A DNA stretch of 64,000 nucleotides from Marsupella aquatica (Eukaryota; Marchantiophyta). A program made the position numbers and the translations under genes. This document shows positions 12,066 to 24,800 of this stretch, piece after piece. The notes beneath the pieces were generated by a model. That model did not search any database, had not been told where the DNA came from, and was given only the letters and a program-made list of their open reading frames with translations. Numbering within the stretch: position 1 is the stretch's first letter; each line of letters begins with the position of its first letter. Location: positions 4,650,001-4,714,000 of the forward strand of contig OZ316898.1 in NCBI GenBank assembly GCA_973895155.1, written 5' to 3'.

Positions 12066-12555
12066 GGGAAAATTACAAATTTACCCTAACAAGTTTCCAA
12101 ACTCTCATGGCAGCCTTGCTATATGTTGACTTGAAAGATATCATAGCCTATATAGCCCAGTGTAGTTTGCATAGCAACAGAGGTTTTACTTTATTACTTT
12201 CAATGGCCATCAATTGGGTGGTGGCAAAAGAAACACTTACATTCCGGAACATTCTCAGGGGTACTACTTCTCAAATTCTAGCAGTGATTTTGGTATAAAG
12301 AAAAAAAACCTATTTTGCCACCAAAGATGTTCTAATTGACAATTATATGATCACTGACTTACTCTAATTACAAATATGTTATGATTTTTGTATGTGGACA
12401 AAAACCTCACCAGCATAACCATACATGCATATTTATAAATACAATAAAATCAGTGATATTATTGTCAATTGGAACATCTTTAGTGGCAATGTAGTTGAAA
12501 GTTGGTTTGGTAAATTTCATAGCTTGTGGGGGCTAATTTGGTAATATTCCCTTTT
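12066..12555. mobile_element. non-autonomous TIR element containing hairpin MITE, copy 2
   Basis: The outer ends form an imperfect terminal inverted repeat. The left end begins GGGAAAATTACAAATTTACC at 12067. The reverse complement of the right end begins GGGAATATTACCAAATTAGC near 12553. Inside, 12311-12498 forms a second inverted repeat with arms containing TTGCCACYAAAGATGTTC and AATTGACAAT, the same family as 9672-9869. A/T-rich GGGAAA-type ends of this form are common on plant Mutator-like or other TIR elements, but I cannot see a clean target duplication, so the superfamily is uncertain. No transposase is present. Confidence 0.55.
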
Positions 12556-12769
12556 TCCTATGTACCTATTAAGTTTTCACAGCAAGTTCCATGCAAGTTT
12601 TTGGCAAGACTTTACTTGGAAAACTTGGCTGGCAGGTGCTTGGTGATAACCAAGGCTTTTTAGGCCTGAGGAAGTATTCGTTGTAGCAGCAGCCCTTTGG
12701 CTTCCCTAAGGAGGGGTCAGTGGTGATTTCTACACTCCACAGTGTTTTGGGGATAGAAAATCCGTCAAG

Positions 12770-13680
12770 AAATCTAGGATAGACAAAAGTTTGACAAGAT
12801 GCCCAGATGGACTCACAAAAGCCCTGATGGATGTAAGGGGCACTTTACAAAACAACAGGTTTTTCACTTGCATCTCTCTATCTTCAATGTAGATTTATGA
12901 TCTTTGGCCAAAGTTCACTTAACAAATTGAGAGAAGACCACTTGGTGGGAAAGTTTGATCCTAATTGGACTGAAGTGGGTCTCTGGCTTTTGTGTATTTG
13001 TGCTTGTGTGTCATGGCCTTGCAGGAGGGTGGCGAGTAAAGGTGGGGATTTAGGCAAGTGAGAGGTTGGAAAATTAGGCAATAAAAAATTGCTGGTGATA
13101 ACCTACATCACACCTACATAAACTTTATTTTATTTTTTGTGAAAAAGAGGGAGACCATCACACTTATTCCACCAGAGGGATGTGAATATACCCACTCACA
13201 ACAGGTTGGGTTTTAAAGCAAAATTCCGTTGTCTCCATTTCCCTTAGCCCATTCTTTCTTATTCTTTAAATGATACAGTTCAACAAGAAATCTTCAAAAA
13301 AAAAATCCATTGTTTTTTTCCTGTTGTTTCCTTGGAGAAATCAAGATAGACAAAAGTGATGCCCGGATGGACTCACAAGACACTGACGGATATAAGGGGC
13401 ACTTTACAAAACTGCCACCAAGTGGTTCACTTTAAGATAAAAGAGAAGGGAGGTATCAATTTGCTTGATGGGACCCCAATGTGAAAAGTTTTACTTGATA
13501 GGACCCCTGAGTGATCCGGACCGTTGATTGACCTTGAATCAACGCACTTAAAACTTCAGGGGTCAATCGAGCAAATACCTCAAGAGAAGGCCACTTGGTC
13601 TGAAAGTTTACCAATCCTAAGTGGACTAAAGTGGGTCTCTGGCTTTTTGTCTACTTGCACTTGTGTGTCATGGCCCCTCG
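12770..13680. repeat. two diverged copies of a ~250-350 bp sequence
   Basis: Phrases at 12780-12855 (agacaaaagt, gatgcccagatggactcaca, taaggggcactttacaaaac) recur in order at 13350-13412. The phrases at 12927-13018 (agagaagaccacttggt, gtgggtctctggcttt, tgtgtcatggcc) recur at 13581-13673. The order is kept, so a unit of several hundred bases was duplicated about 570-650 bases apart and has since diverged. No coding capacity is recognised. A small inverted repeat CGTTGATT/AATCAACG lies at about 13521-13543. Confidence 0.7.
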
Positions 13681-15496
13681 GTCTGTCGTCAGTTGACGCA
13701 TTAGGATTGTTGATCTACTGACATTGATTTTAGTCTATCCTCCACCACTGATTCATTTCTGGTGTTTTGGCACGGGTGTCCTGTGGAGGTCCATGGGAAA
13801 ATGAGGAAGAGTCCCTAAGCTCACTCTTGTAAAGTCCCCCTAATCCAAACATTAGATTATACTCTCATAACCTATTTCTTTTGAGTGCTTTAGTTCTGGT
13901 AAGTTACACAATGGTTTCAGGGTGTATATCTGAGTCTCTAGAACCAACCTTTGCCTCTATGCAAGCTTTTTCTTTCCTAAGGTTATCTCTATCCATATTT
14001 AGGGGATTTCATATATATATATAGGTATTTGAATCAACCCATTCGTGACACGATACCACAAAAGAGGGTAATGACTTAATCATTGCCAGAATATTCTACT
14101 TCTATGATTTATGATTTATAATTTATAATTTTTTGTTGTATTTCAATTCTTTATCTCATTGACTTAAGCTCTGACGCAAAAAAGTACTCATGCTGACGTC
14201 GAGAATGAGACCTCGTTCTGAAAACCAGGTTTATGCACGTGTTATTTGTAGAGAGTACAAACATGTGAAACAAGCATAGAAGCACAAACTAACAAAAGAA
14301 GATACTTGATTTATACATATTAAACTTCTCTTCGTAATTCCCTATGCTTGCTTTGTCTCGGGCTCATGTGGTTGACGGGGTTTACTATCCATTTTGTTTG
14401 TCTAGCAAGTTTGATCTTGGAGCTCTGGGGATAAGAGGACCAAGTCCAATAACTGAAAATTTATGCCGAGCCATCCTACCCCTATTGCCTAAAATATTTT
14501 TTTCTTTATAATAGCAGACAAATCAAAGGGTAGCACACAAACTAAAAATAGAAACCAGTTGCAAGGACCTTCTGTCCTGCTTGGTTTCACTTAAACCCCC
14601 GTCCCCCAAAAAATCTGATTGTACTACTAGGGAGTCTCAAATAGCAATGTAAGATCTGTCTATGTGGGTGTACTTTAATATATTAATATAAAAAACACTG
14701 TGAAGGAACCAAAGGTGTCATGACAGGGGACCAAGTGACAAAAGAACTCAAGTCCCCAAACACAAATGAAAAATAAACTGAAAAGTCTGGCAGAGTTCCA
14801 CAATAAAGTGCACAGGAGGGTCACAATGATGAATTTGACTTTATGCCCTCAAACAGTCAAACCACTTTCGGTTGTTCTCAATGAAACCCATCAAGGATCG
14901 GGCTCAATGCTATTTCTGGCTCAGAGTTCTAGATGGCAATGTGATGTAATCCCAGAGGGCCTGAGCCTGAGGGGGTTACAGCCATTATCCCCAAGTGGGG
15001 ATGAGTTACAGAGCTTAAAGCCTGAACAAATTTTTACACAACATTCAGCTGACTAACATAGGAAAAGTCTGATTAGTCAGTGTGCCACTTGCACTTACTC
15101 TATTTCTCATTCAAATTTCATAATCCCTAGGCCAAGCTGGCCCAACAGTTTAATGGTTTCACCTAGGGATAATGTTTCATAATCTTGTACACACATACAA
15201 AGGAAAAAATTCAGGAAGAGATTACTCTATGAACAACCCTGTTAACATTCAGAAATTGAAAAGTTGATTTATATTTGTTTATTTTATGTGTTTCTAGGTT
15301 CTATTAGTAAAGTTGTAGTGTAGATGCACTCTTACTTGAACCCGTTTCGATGACGAGCTCTAGAGTTAGACTACAAAAATTTGTAGGAACCACATGAAAG
15401 TAAAATAAATATGTTTGGTATTTCCAAAAAGACTAAAACTTTAGAGGTAAAAGGTAGTATACCCTAGTATACTTAAGAATGTCTTATAGTATATAC
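13681..15496. other. AT-rich intergenic DNA, nothing recognised
   Basis: Both strands were read and I find no exon chain, RNA gene or clear repeat. Short T/A runs and an (AT)n stretch near 14011-14022 are present. The 96-codon plus-strand frame at 14766-15056 has no recognisable motif and is not called. Confidence 0.35.
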
Positions 15497-15501
15497 ATTG
15501 A

Positions 15502-15794
15502 TGTTGGGGATAATCCCAATCCCGAGACACCATGCACATGTGAACACCATACAAAGTAATCGACACAGCGAGTACGTGGTTCACCTCATGACCGAGGTTA
15601 CGTCCACGGGAAAGCAAGAGACCTTTACTTCTCTCTTTCCCAACTCAAACAATGAACTGAAGATCCACCAAAGACTGGCACCAACCCTGGCTATATACAC
15701 AACAGCACTACCGCTAACCTTAGCTAAGTCTTAACCTGAGTTGGACTAATTGCGGTTAGCTATAGAGTCACAAGACTAAGAGCAATACCTAACA
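15502..15794. mobile_element. solo LTR of a plant LTR retrotransposon (Copia-like)
   Basis: The segment begins TGTTGGGGATAATCCC and ends ACCTAACA, so it has the TG...CA ends and a short terminal inverted repeat (TGTTGG against TGTTAG). It is flanked on both sides by the identical 5-bp sequence ATTGA (15497-15501 and 15795-15799), the expected target-site duplication of retroviral-type integration. Inside is a TACGTGGTTCACC phrase followed by TTACGTCCACGGG, a combination frequently seen in LTRs of plant Copia elements. There is no second LTR or internal coding region nearby, so this is a solo LTR left by recombination between two LTRs. The call is strong; the Copia assignment is an inference from the motif. 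Confidence 0.85.
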
Positions 15795-16029
15795 ATTGAT
15801 ACACTTAAATAGTTCTAATAAAATATATTATTAGAACATTAAATCTATAAAATAGGGGTGAAATTAAGCTATAATTGCATGCCTGATTTTATGTGGTGTA
15901 CCAATATATACACTAATTAAGTAAATTAACTCCTGAGAAGGTAGGGCTTTTATGATATGAATGGAATTGCTGACATGGATACTTTTATGCCTGAACCAAT
16001 CCCCTTATTATATACCATTGGCTCAATAC

Positions 16030-16205
16030 CTGTGCCTTGCATAAAAGATTTGGTGTAAATATGTCATTAGCAAAAAATATGTGATTGCGCAAAAGATGTG
16101 GTTTGAGTTAAAGATGTTATTTGCAAAAAACTATTATGACGCAAAAGATTTTGTTGTGTAAAAGATACCGTTATGCAAACAATGTGGTTGTGTAATAAAA
16201 TATGC
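16030..16205. repeat. degenerate short tandem repeat (GCAAAAGATGTGGTT-like)
   Basis: A motif resembling GCAAAAGATGTGGTTGTG recurs about eight times with changes (ataaaagatttggtg, gcgcaaaagatgtggttt, gacgcaaaagattttgttg, gtgtaaaagatac, atgcaaacaatgtggttg). The spacing is about 20-25 bases. Copies are strongly diverged, so the array is old. No coding role is visible. Confidence 0.55.
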
Positions 16206-19200
16206 ACAAAAAATTCCCTCTACAACAATTATCTGTTGTGTTTTGTGTGAGATTTGATGGTGAGAAATAGATATTTGTGCATGTATCGGTCATCCAAGCA
16301 TGCCTTCACTCTTGTCCCACACAAGTGTTTACACAAATGCTCACACTCAAAAACAATCTAGAGCTCCAATTTAAGCACATTGAATGGAAGATGTGGGGTG
16401 AAGTGGATTCTTCACAGATTTTTCAGATTTACCAAGGTCTCTAACTGGACCCGTCATCATATCTCAGAGGCCCAAGCCTTTTTACCAGTGGCATGGTACA
16501 AATCAATGAAAAGGTTAGATTTATAGAGTGGGTCCAAAATTTGTTTTAAATTCTTGTTGACATAAAATTCCTCACACATGCTTATATTGCATGACATAAA
16601 GCTAGTAACCTTGTTGGTAAAAAGGGTACAAAACAGTTTCTGGTTAAGTCTATAGATTTTTGAAGGCACTTGAGAAAACATATCACCACAAAAAAAATAA
16701 AAAATGGAAAAAACAATCATCACCACCATTTCATAACCCCATTTGGTTCACCGTGGTTCTCCTTCCTAAAGAACAATTTACAGATTGAAGTAGAAGAAAC
16801 AAAACCCCAATTTGTTGTTTTGTCCTAAGCACATTCCTTGATACTGTATTCTACTATAGTTTTTATTGGTCAAAGGGCCAAGGCTGGATTTCCATTTGTT
16901 CACAAATAAGCGCTCATAAGCATCAACGAAAGAGGGGTTGAATTGTGACACTACCAAAAAATCTCATAAGAATCAAGAATAATCAGCAAACTTTATATCC
17001 AATGCCACCCAATTGAGGATGACCCAGGTTGACACACAAGTAAAGATCTGGAGCAGAAGGGGCCATGAAGCCCAAACATAAGTAAAATATCAGCAAGTTC
17101 TTAAGAGAGGACACGCGAGGCGTGGCTTTCTTTTTGTTTATTTTACGTTACTTCTGTTTGGAAACCATACGTTACTGACAAAGAAAAGGCAGTCATGAAA
17201 CGAACCCCTTTAATTTTGGTTACCTTATTTTCTTAGGAGGGGGTGGCTTTGTCCACATCACTTTGAGGGTGGTATCAAGACATATCTATGTGGATTCACA
17301 AGGGCATCTAGACACGAACAAGAATCCTTATACCATCCCATTGAATCTATCGCTGGAACATTAAAACAGCCAACCATAAGTGGGGAAAAAGGCATTGACA
17401 AATTTCAAGGTTGTCTTTTGCATCTCCCAATGCAGAATCTAGCAAGAAGAAACAGAAAACTTGACTTTGTAGCAAAAGAATTCTGATTGACTCCCAATGA
17501 TGTTCCCAAGAGAAGAGAAGACGAAAATAAAACAAAAAATCAGTGGGTTAGCCCAGAAACCCCCAAAAGGTCCCATTTTATTCCAAAAATGGCTAATATA
17601 AATATATAAATAAACCAGTCAGCAAGCCCACCATGAAGCCGGCAGGGCTTTTATTAGAACTTTGCTTCAGGATATGGCGCACGTGACTAAAAAAATCATA
17701 GTCATGGTGAGGAGGTGGTGAGCCATCTTATGCTTGAACCCCATACTGCTATTGAAATACTCCCAAGTTTAGTTTGGGTTCCTTAGGACAACAATTAGTT
17801 TGGAGGGATACAGAAAGTCTTTGAATCTATTCTGTACCTGGAAATGTCTTATTTAAAATTGAAAAGAAAATAGTCTTATAGTCTTCCACTCTTGTTGGTG
17901 AGATGAAGAACAACATTTTATACTAAAATTTTGGAAATGCTTTGTATACATCGAGAACAATGGCTTGTTAAATAATTACAGACCTTCATGAGAAGTTCTC
18001 TCCAAACTCCTTGGCACCACATGCAGCCACATGATCACATTTGGTAACAAAGAGAAACAATGATGTTTTAAACAAGAAACAAACACAAGTGTCCGTGTTT
18101 GATGTGAGGCAAGGGAAAAAACCCAGTAACTGTGAGAAAAATAAAAAATTGAAAAATAAAATTGAAAATATAAATAGAAGGGTAAAGCAAAGTAACCCAT
18201 TGGCTATATTGTCAGTGATGTATCAGTGTTTTACATCAAAATGATTATATATATGTTTTTGTTTATAACAATGTTGTGGGTTTTAGAGTACATCTGTCAG
18301 TCTTGTCTTTCACTGTTAATGTAGGAGACTCCAGCCTGCAAAGCGATAATATGGCGTTCTGGAAATGGCACATTATAAAGCAACAACACTCCCTGATATA
18401 GAGAACAATGGGTTCTATCATGGCATGGAAAATTCATTCAACCTATGGGCACATTCCACGTGACAATACATTGTGTGCTATTAAGTTTTGATGTACATTT
18501 GCCACAAAGGCTTAATATGGAGTCTTAACGCACAATATACCCCCTTTTGTGTAATATGGATTTACAACTTGGCATAATTATATATATCTTTCAGGTTACA
18601 TACCCTAGAGTCGTCCCGGAATGCACAGAATCTCTGCTAAACATTACTCAATTTAAAATTCAGGAAATTTGTCAAGGCCAACTATTATTCTCCTTTTTCT
18701 TTATCATTTTTTTGAAAACAATGTGTACACTGAATGTGTTTACATCAGGATGCTTAGAATGTTCTTAAAGTTTACAAAGAATATTTCTTTGGAGGTTTCA
18801 CAAGGGTCCCAAAATATTTTTTGTTGAGTCCAAATTTTTAATAATGATTTATTTATTGGGCAGACAGGGATGGCACTGCAGAAGTCTTTAGGTAGCTGCT
18901 ATGCTATCTGGCCGCTTTGTCCTCCTGGTGCTGCCCCCCTTTGCTCTCCCCTGGAGGACTTACTTACTGCTTGCTGCATGAATGTTCCTGTGCCTTTTGG
19001 GTCCGTTGGGATTACCTAGGTAGTGGTTCTATAGGTCTATAAAAATGGATTTCCAATGCAATTTTCATGGATTGCCAGGACAGTTTTACAGAATATCAAG
19101 ATTTTCTCCATTTTTTTGCAAGGATATAGGGGTTCCTCATGAATATTATTGACAATGTTCTCATAAAATGTGCATTATTCTGATCTGAACTCTCTCCCAC

Positions 19201-19850
19201 AATATAACTCTGCCTCTACAGCAATTGCCAAATCTCCCAGGAATTTATGTTTCGCAGAGTCTCTATCCTTATAGACTCTCTTGTGTACACGGGGACAGGG
19301 TTACACCACCTTATGACTGGGTTGATTAGGGGAATATTTCACAAATTGGCCAACTTTAAGGGTTATATTGATAGCTTTGCAACTTGTAGGATGCTATGGT
19401 GATTTCAGAGTTCTTCCAAACCAGGGGATGGAAACCAAGCCCCACTCAAAATGCCACACATCTACACAACAGCTAAGGGAAACAAATAAGTGGCTTGCCA
19501 TATGACTTCACTTCAATTGCCTGTTATGTATTAAATTGTCAAAGAACACAAACGACCAAGCTGGGAGACAGGATCCCAAAGTCAAAATACCCAATAAAAG
19601 GAAGGGGGAGGAAGAGAGAGAGAGAGACCCCAATGAGGCCCACTAGCCCAATTGCCTGACTGTTTGATAAATCTGGGCAATGTTTTCCACCTCAATACAA
19701 GTTTCCTTACCTTGCCCACACTTTGAGGCAAACACTCTTCACGCTTGACCATTTGAGCAGTTGTTCTTGGCTTTGAACCTTTCTTCTGTTTGCCTTGAAA
19801 ACCTAAAATTGACCCATCCAATAGAGGATAAACAATCAACTCCGGAGCAT
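16206..19850. other. AT-rich intergenic DNA, nothing recognised
   Basis: I read both strands and found no exon chain or recognised domain. Open frames up to about 100 codons are scattered and low-complexity. The minus frame at 18200-17976 encodes an aromatic-rich hydrophobic stretch, but its composition is that of AT-rich DNA. A short (GA)n run lies at about 19612-19627. Confidence 0.35.
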
Positions 19851-19859
19851 GCACTTCTG

Positions 19860-20063
19860 TAGAGTAGCCCACAAGGGAGATCATACCCAGGACCAGGAGG
19901 GAGAGAGGGTTGGACCACAGCCCAAAGTGGACCAGTCAGGGCTGAGAAGAAACCAGTACTCCCACCAGTACACCCCACCCACACACACACTCACCCTCCA
20001 CAAGGGAGATTGAACCTGGAGCCTCTCGGCTGATCCCCTGGCCAACTGACCACAGCCAGTCAA
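19860..20063 (-). mobile_element. possible tRNA-derived SINE or SINE remnant
   Basis: Read on the minus strand, TGGTCAGTTGG (20052-20042) resembles a tRNA/Pol III A box and GGTTCAATC (20016-20008) resembles a B box. The spacing is about 25 bases, slightly short for a tRNA. A diverged copy of the B-box context (cacaagggagatcatacccagg) recurs at about 19873-19893, about 130 bases away. No poly(A) or simple-repeat tail with a target duplication could be confirmed, so this stays tentative. It could also be a low-complexity fragment that happens to match. Confidence 0.35.
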
Positions 20064-21889
20064 TTTTAAGCCTTTTGTTTTCAGGCTTCAGCTCTAAATC
20101 ACATGTTTGTGTAGCAAGTTTGATACTGGATACTTTTCTCTTTTCCTGTGTTTCAGTCATCATTCTTTCCATTTGTGAGCACTGTCTTAATATCACCCGA
20201 CTCAGAACGATACGAGTGGCCCACATTTGTCTATTGAATCGCAAAACTTTGACTATAGCTCGTATGTGGATGGCTATTGCCAACTATGATATGCTTCCAC
20301 GATTTTTTGGAGACTGCTTAGACCAAGGAGGAAACAATGCTTCAGTAGGCAATGTTCTTATCGAAGACTAGCAGACAGGTTGAATGCTCCTACCTAGAGT
20401 CAGAGGAAGGTTACTAAAACTACCACTTCACAAGAAAAATCCAATCTGAGAGACACAGCTACAGAATGACCCCGGCAAACAAATGAAAAATTGGTCAACA
20501 AATTGGACGGCACCATCACTCAAATGAGCAAGCCTTCAAGCCCAACAGAAAACATAAACCTGTGTTGAGACAACTAAACAAATGCTCATTGCTTTGAGAT
20601 TCCATTCAGACTTTCATTCATGATGAATCAGAGACATGGAGAGAGAATGTGCATGTAATATGTTTTCCTCTGGTTTCAGTCAAGTATGATCATTCTTTCA
20701 AGCCCATCTCCCCGACGAGGCGACTGGTCGAACCCTTGTGCACAACCCTTCGTCTCCTAATCTAACGACTACATTTAAAGGAGGCACCTAAATAATGTTT
20801 TAAATATCAACCCAAAAGCTTGATTTTGCATCTGTGATTTAACTGTCAAGAAGCAAACCATAGAAACTTTCAGTTGTGTTATCCCCTGAACCTAGAAATT
20901 GAATGCTTGTCAACATTCACTCTGACCAATGATTTTCTTCCCGATTGTTGGTCAGTGAGAGTACCTGCAAGATTGAGGATGCACCCATTGCTCACAAAAA
21001 CTAGCCCTTACTTCCTAGCAATGAACCCTGTCTAGTACTTTCAATTGGCCACATAGCAGCATGTCTGAAAATAGTCATCCATGACCCTAGGGATCTGATT
21101 GCAGCGCCAGATGCTGTTGGACTTTGTTAAGTCTGTTCAAATACAGATTCACACCGTCTAAATACACTGCTTCCTGAAGGTTGCGTGACCATGTCATCTT
21201 CATCCAGATAATCAATTTGGTCGAAATATTGGAAGGCACTGCCCCTTGCAGCATTTTGGGCCGTCAGACTCTTTGTATGCTTCCAGATGTCAAAAGAAAC
21301 GAATATTTTCTTGGTGTAGGCCTTCAAGATCCTGCGAAGAAAAGGAACATAAATTGTTTCATTTTTGGCAGCCAAGAGATCTGAGACCTTGGCTGCGAAG
21401 AAATCAGGCTTTATTAAATCATCTGGGCTTTGAATGTCTCAACAGTCCATAACTCCTGCGAGAACGAGAGTTTCATATCCACCATTCTGACCGAATAGAA
21501 AGTCAGTATCATGCATGTGTGTCTTGCTGATTTGGAATTTGTTTCCAATACAATCCTTCATGCAAAGGCCTTTGAACCACAACAGGCTCCCTGTTTTAGG
21601 AAACCATGGTCCCTCCGCTGCCCATGAGTTTACTGCTGGCGGGTCAACTCTGGTGCACAAGCTCTTCTTCCAGATGGTAGGGTCTAATCACAACGCCAAC
21701 TTGCATTATCTCAATGTCCCTGTCACAGAACTGCCATCGCGATGGCTGCCAATAAAAAACCTCTCGAAAATAGTGCTTGTCGGAGGTATGCCCTTGATCA
21801 AGCAAACCTAGAACCTGATTGTAGCTGCGCTGCAAGCAAGTGCTTTATGCAGTCACAGTCCAGCCAGCGAAACACAGCTTCCAATCTGG
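20064..21889. other. downstream flank of the PPR gene
   Basis: This lies 3' of the PPR-DYW gene (minus strand), and its right part is probably 3' UTR. Several minus frames (21835-21644, 21660-21439, 21375-21127) have mixed protein-like composition but no family motif, and I could not join them with splice sites. A plus frame at 20075-20371 is Ile/Cys-rich and unidentified. Nothing further is supported. Confidence 0.3.
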
Positions 21890-24800
21890 TCACCAGTAAT
21901 CACCACAAGAACACACGCCATCTTTAAAACGATGAAAGCGATTTGCATCCCTAGCTATAATCTCGCGTCCCGTCACCTTGGAGATGAACTTGGTTGCTGT
22001 GTGGCAATCCGAACACACCCGAAGGTTCTTATATACACAAATTGGTTTTTCCCGAGGTATGCGCATTAGTCCGTACACAATAGCCAACTTCTCACTATGA
22101 GAGCAAAGAGCTAGTTCTTTGTCCTCCTCATCGATATTCTGCAACACAAGCTGGGTATCGGGAATGTAGCCTTCAACCTTCAGTTTTTCAGTCAGATTAT
22201 TCAGCTCAGTATATATATCCTTCGCTTCTGGGTGAAATGTATCCCCTACAACAAATTCATGGATCTTGTTATCAACTTCAATCCAGCTCCGCCCTGGCTC
22301 CTTCCGAACACCTCTCTTGTGCATCATAGTGCGCACCTCTGACACCTTCTCCCATTTGCCAGCTGCAGCATAGATGTTGGAGAGGGATACATACGCAGCG
22401 GCATTATTGGGTTCCAACTTGAAAAGCTCTTCAGCGGCAAGCTCGCCCAACTCCACGCTACCGTAAGTTTTACAAGCGCCAAGCAAGGCTTTCCAGGTTA
22501 CATCATCTGGTTCAACTGGCATGTCACTAATGAAGAGCTTTGCTTCCTCCAAGTGTCCAGCCCGCCCAAGAAGATCCACCATGCAGTTATATTGCACAAC
22601 GTCAGGCTCGATGCCATAATCTTGCGTCATAGCTAAAAAGAGTCTACGGCCGTCATCAACAAGGCCTGCATGACAACAGGCTGACAACACTGCCACGAAT
22701 GTAGTCCCGGTTGGCTTCACCAGGTCCGCATTCATTTTCCTGAAGAGTTCCAGAGCCTCACGCCCACACCCATGCTGTGCAAGCGCACCGATCATCGTAT
22801 TCCACGTGACTACATCGCGTTTCTCCATTCTCTCAAAAACTAGTCGGGCGTCGTCTATACTGCCACTCTTGGCATACATGTGAACAATTGCATTGCCCAC
22901 ACGCAAATCCGACTCCAGTCCCGCTTCGCTAGCATGGCCATGAACCTCCTTCACCCAATCCAAAGCCCCTGCACTTTCAGATGCGTTCAGGATGCTCATA
23001 TAAGTGATTGCATTTGGTTCTAAGCCTTCCCGTCTCATTTGGCGAAACAGTCGATACGCTTCCTGATGGCGACCACGTTCTGCATACGCGCCAATCATTA
23101 TGTTCCAAGTTATTACATCAAGTGTCTTCAATCTGTCAAAAATCAATCGGGCATCATCCAAACTACCACTTTTCGCATACATGTGAACAAGTGTAGCGCC
23201 TACACGCAAATCCGACTCCAGTCCCGATTTACTAGCATGGCCATGAACCTCCTTCACCCAATCCAAAGCCCCCGCACTTGCAGATGCGTTAAGGATGCTC
23301 AGATAAGTGACTGCATTTGGTTCTAAGCCTTCAAGTCTCATTTGGCGAAACAATCGATATGCTTCCTCACCGCGTCCACCCTCTGCATAGGCGCCGATCA
23401 TTATGTTCCACGTGATTACATCGAGCGTCTTCAATCTGTCAAAAACTAGTCGGGCGTCATCTATACTGCCGCTCTTTGCATACATACGAACCAGTGCATT
23501 GCCCACACGCAAGTCCGACTCCAGTCCCGCTTTGATAGCATGGCCATGAACCTCCTTCACCCACTCCAAAGCCCCCGCACTTGCAGATGCATTCAGGATG
23601 GTCATATAAGTGACTGCTTTTGGTTCTAAGCCTTCCCGTCTCATTTGGCGAAACAGTCGATATGCTTCCTCACCGCGACCACGTTCAGCATACGCGCCAA
23701 TTATTATGTTCCATGTGATTACATTGCGCTTCTTCAAGCTGTCAAAAGTCAATCGGGCATCATCAATACTACCACTTTTCGCATACATGTGAACAAGTGC
23801 ATTGCCCACACGCAAATCCGGCTCCAGTCCCGCTTCGCGAGCATGGCCATGAACCTCCTTAACCCAATCCAAAGCCCCCCCACTTGCAGATGCATTAAGG
23901 ATACTCAAGTATGTGATTGCATCTGGTTCGAAATCTTCCCGTCTCATTTCGAGAAACAGTCGAAATGCTTCCACACCACGACCACTCCCTGCATATGCTC
24001 CAATCATCATATTCCATGTGATTAGATCTCGTTTTCTCATTCTCTCAAACAGTCGCCGGGCATCATCCACATTGCCACTTGCGGAGTAGGCACCAATCAT
24101 GACAGTCCAAGTCCTAAAATCTCGATTATTCAATTTGTCAAAAACTCGCCTTGCCTCCGTGATGCACCCACACTTTGCATACATCTGAAGGAGGGCAGTC
24201 CCTACACGTACGTCTGATTCAAAGCCGGCATGTCGAATACACTCATGAACTTCTTTTCCCCATTGTAAAGCTAATGGGTTGGCACATGCCTTCAGAATGC
24301 TTAGATATGTGACCTCATTAGGCCGCGCCCCTTCTTGGCGCATTAGTTTGAAAAGTTCCAGCGCGGATCCAGCATGATCACTCTTAGCATATCCTGCAAT
24401 CATCATGTTCCAAGTGAGAACATTTTTCTTCTCAAATTCATCAAAAACTCGACGTGCATCCAACAATTCCCCGCAGCTGATATATACATTCAGGAGGGTG
24501 TTCGCCACATATGGATTCTTATCCATTTTACTCTCGATGATGCACTCATGAACCTGCTTGGCCGCTAAAAGGTCTTTCTGTTTCCAGCACATTTGCAGAA
24601 CTTGAACATACGTGTACGAGTCTGTAGGAATGCCTCGTTGTAGACGATTCATCAAAACAGCCATTGCTTCACTCGTGGTACCAGCATTATCCATGTGCCT
24701 ACTGCCACTCCCTCGTGCAGCGTCTTGGGACCAAGCTCTGGTGCCATGACTAGCATGAGACTGCAATCTGCTTCCAGTGATCAATTTGCGCCTTGCCTTC

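Noticed and set aside
23008-24025. Plus-strand frames of 60-126 codons inside the PPR gene
   Set aside because: They are antisense shadows of the repeated PPR modules and repeat with the same period.
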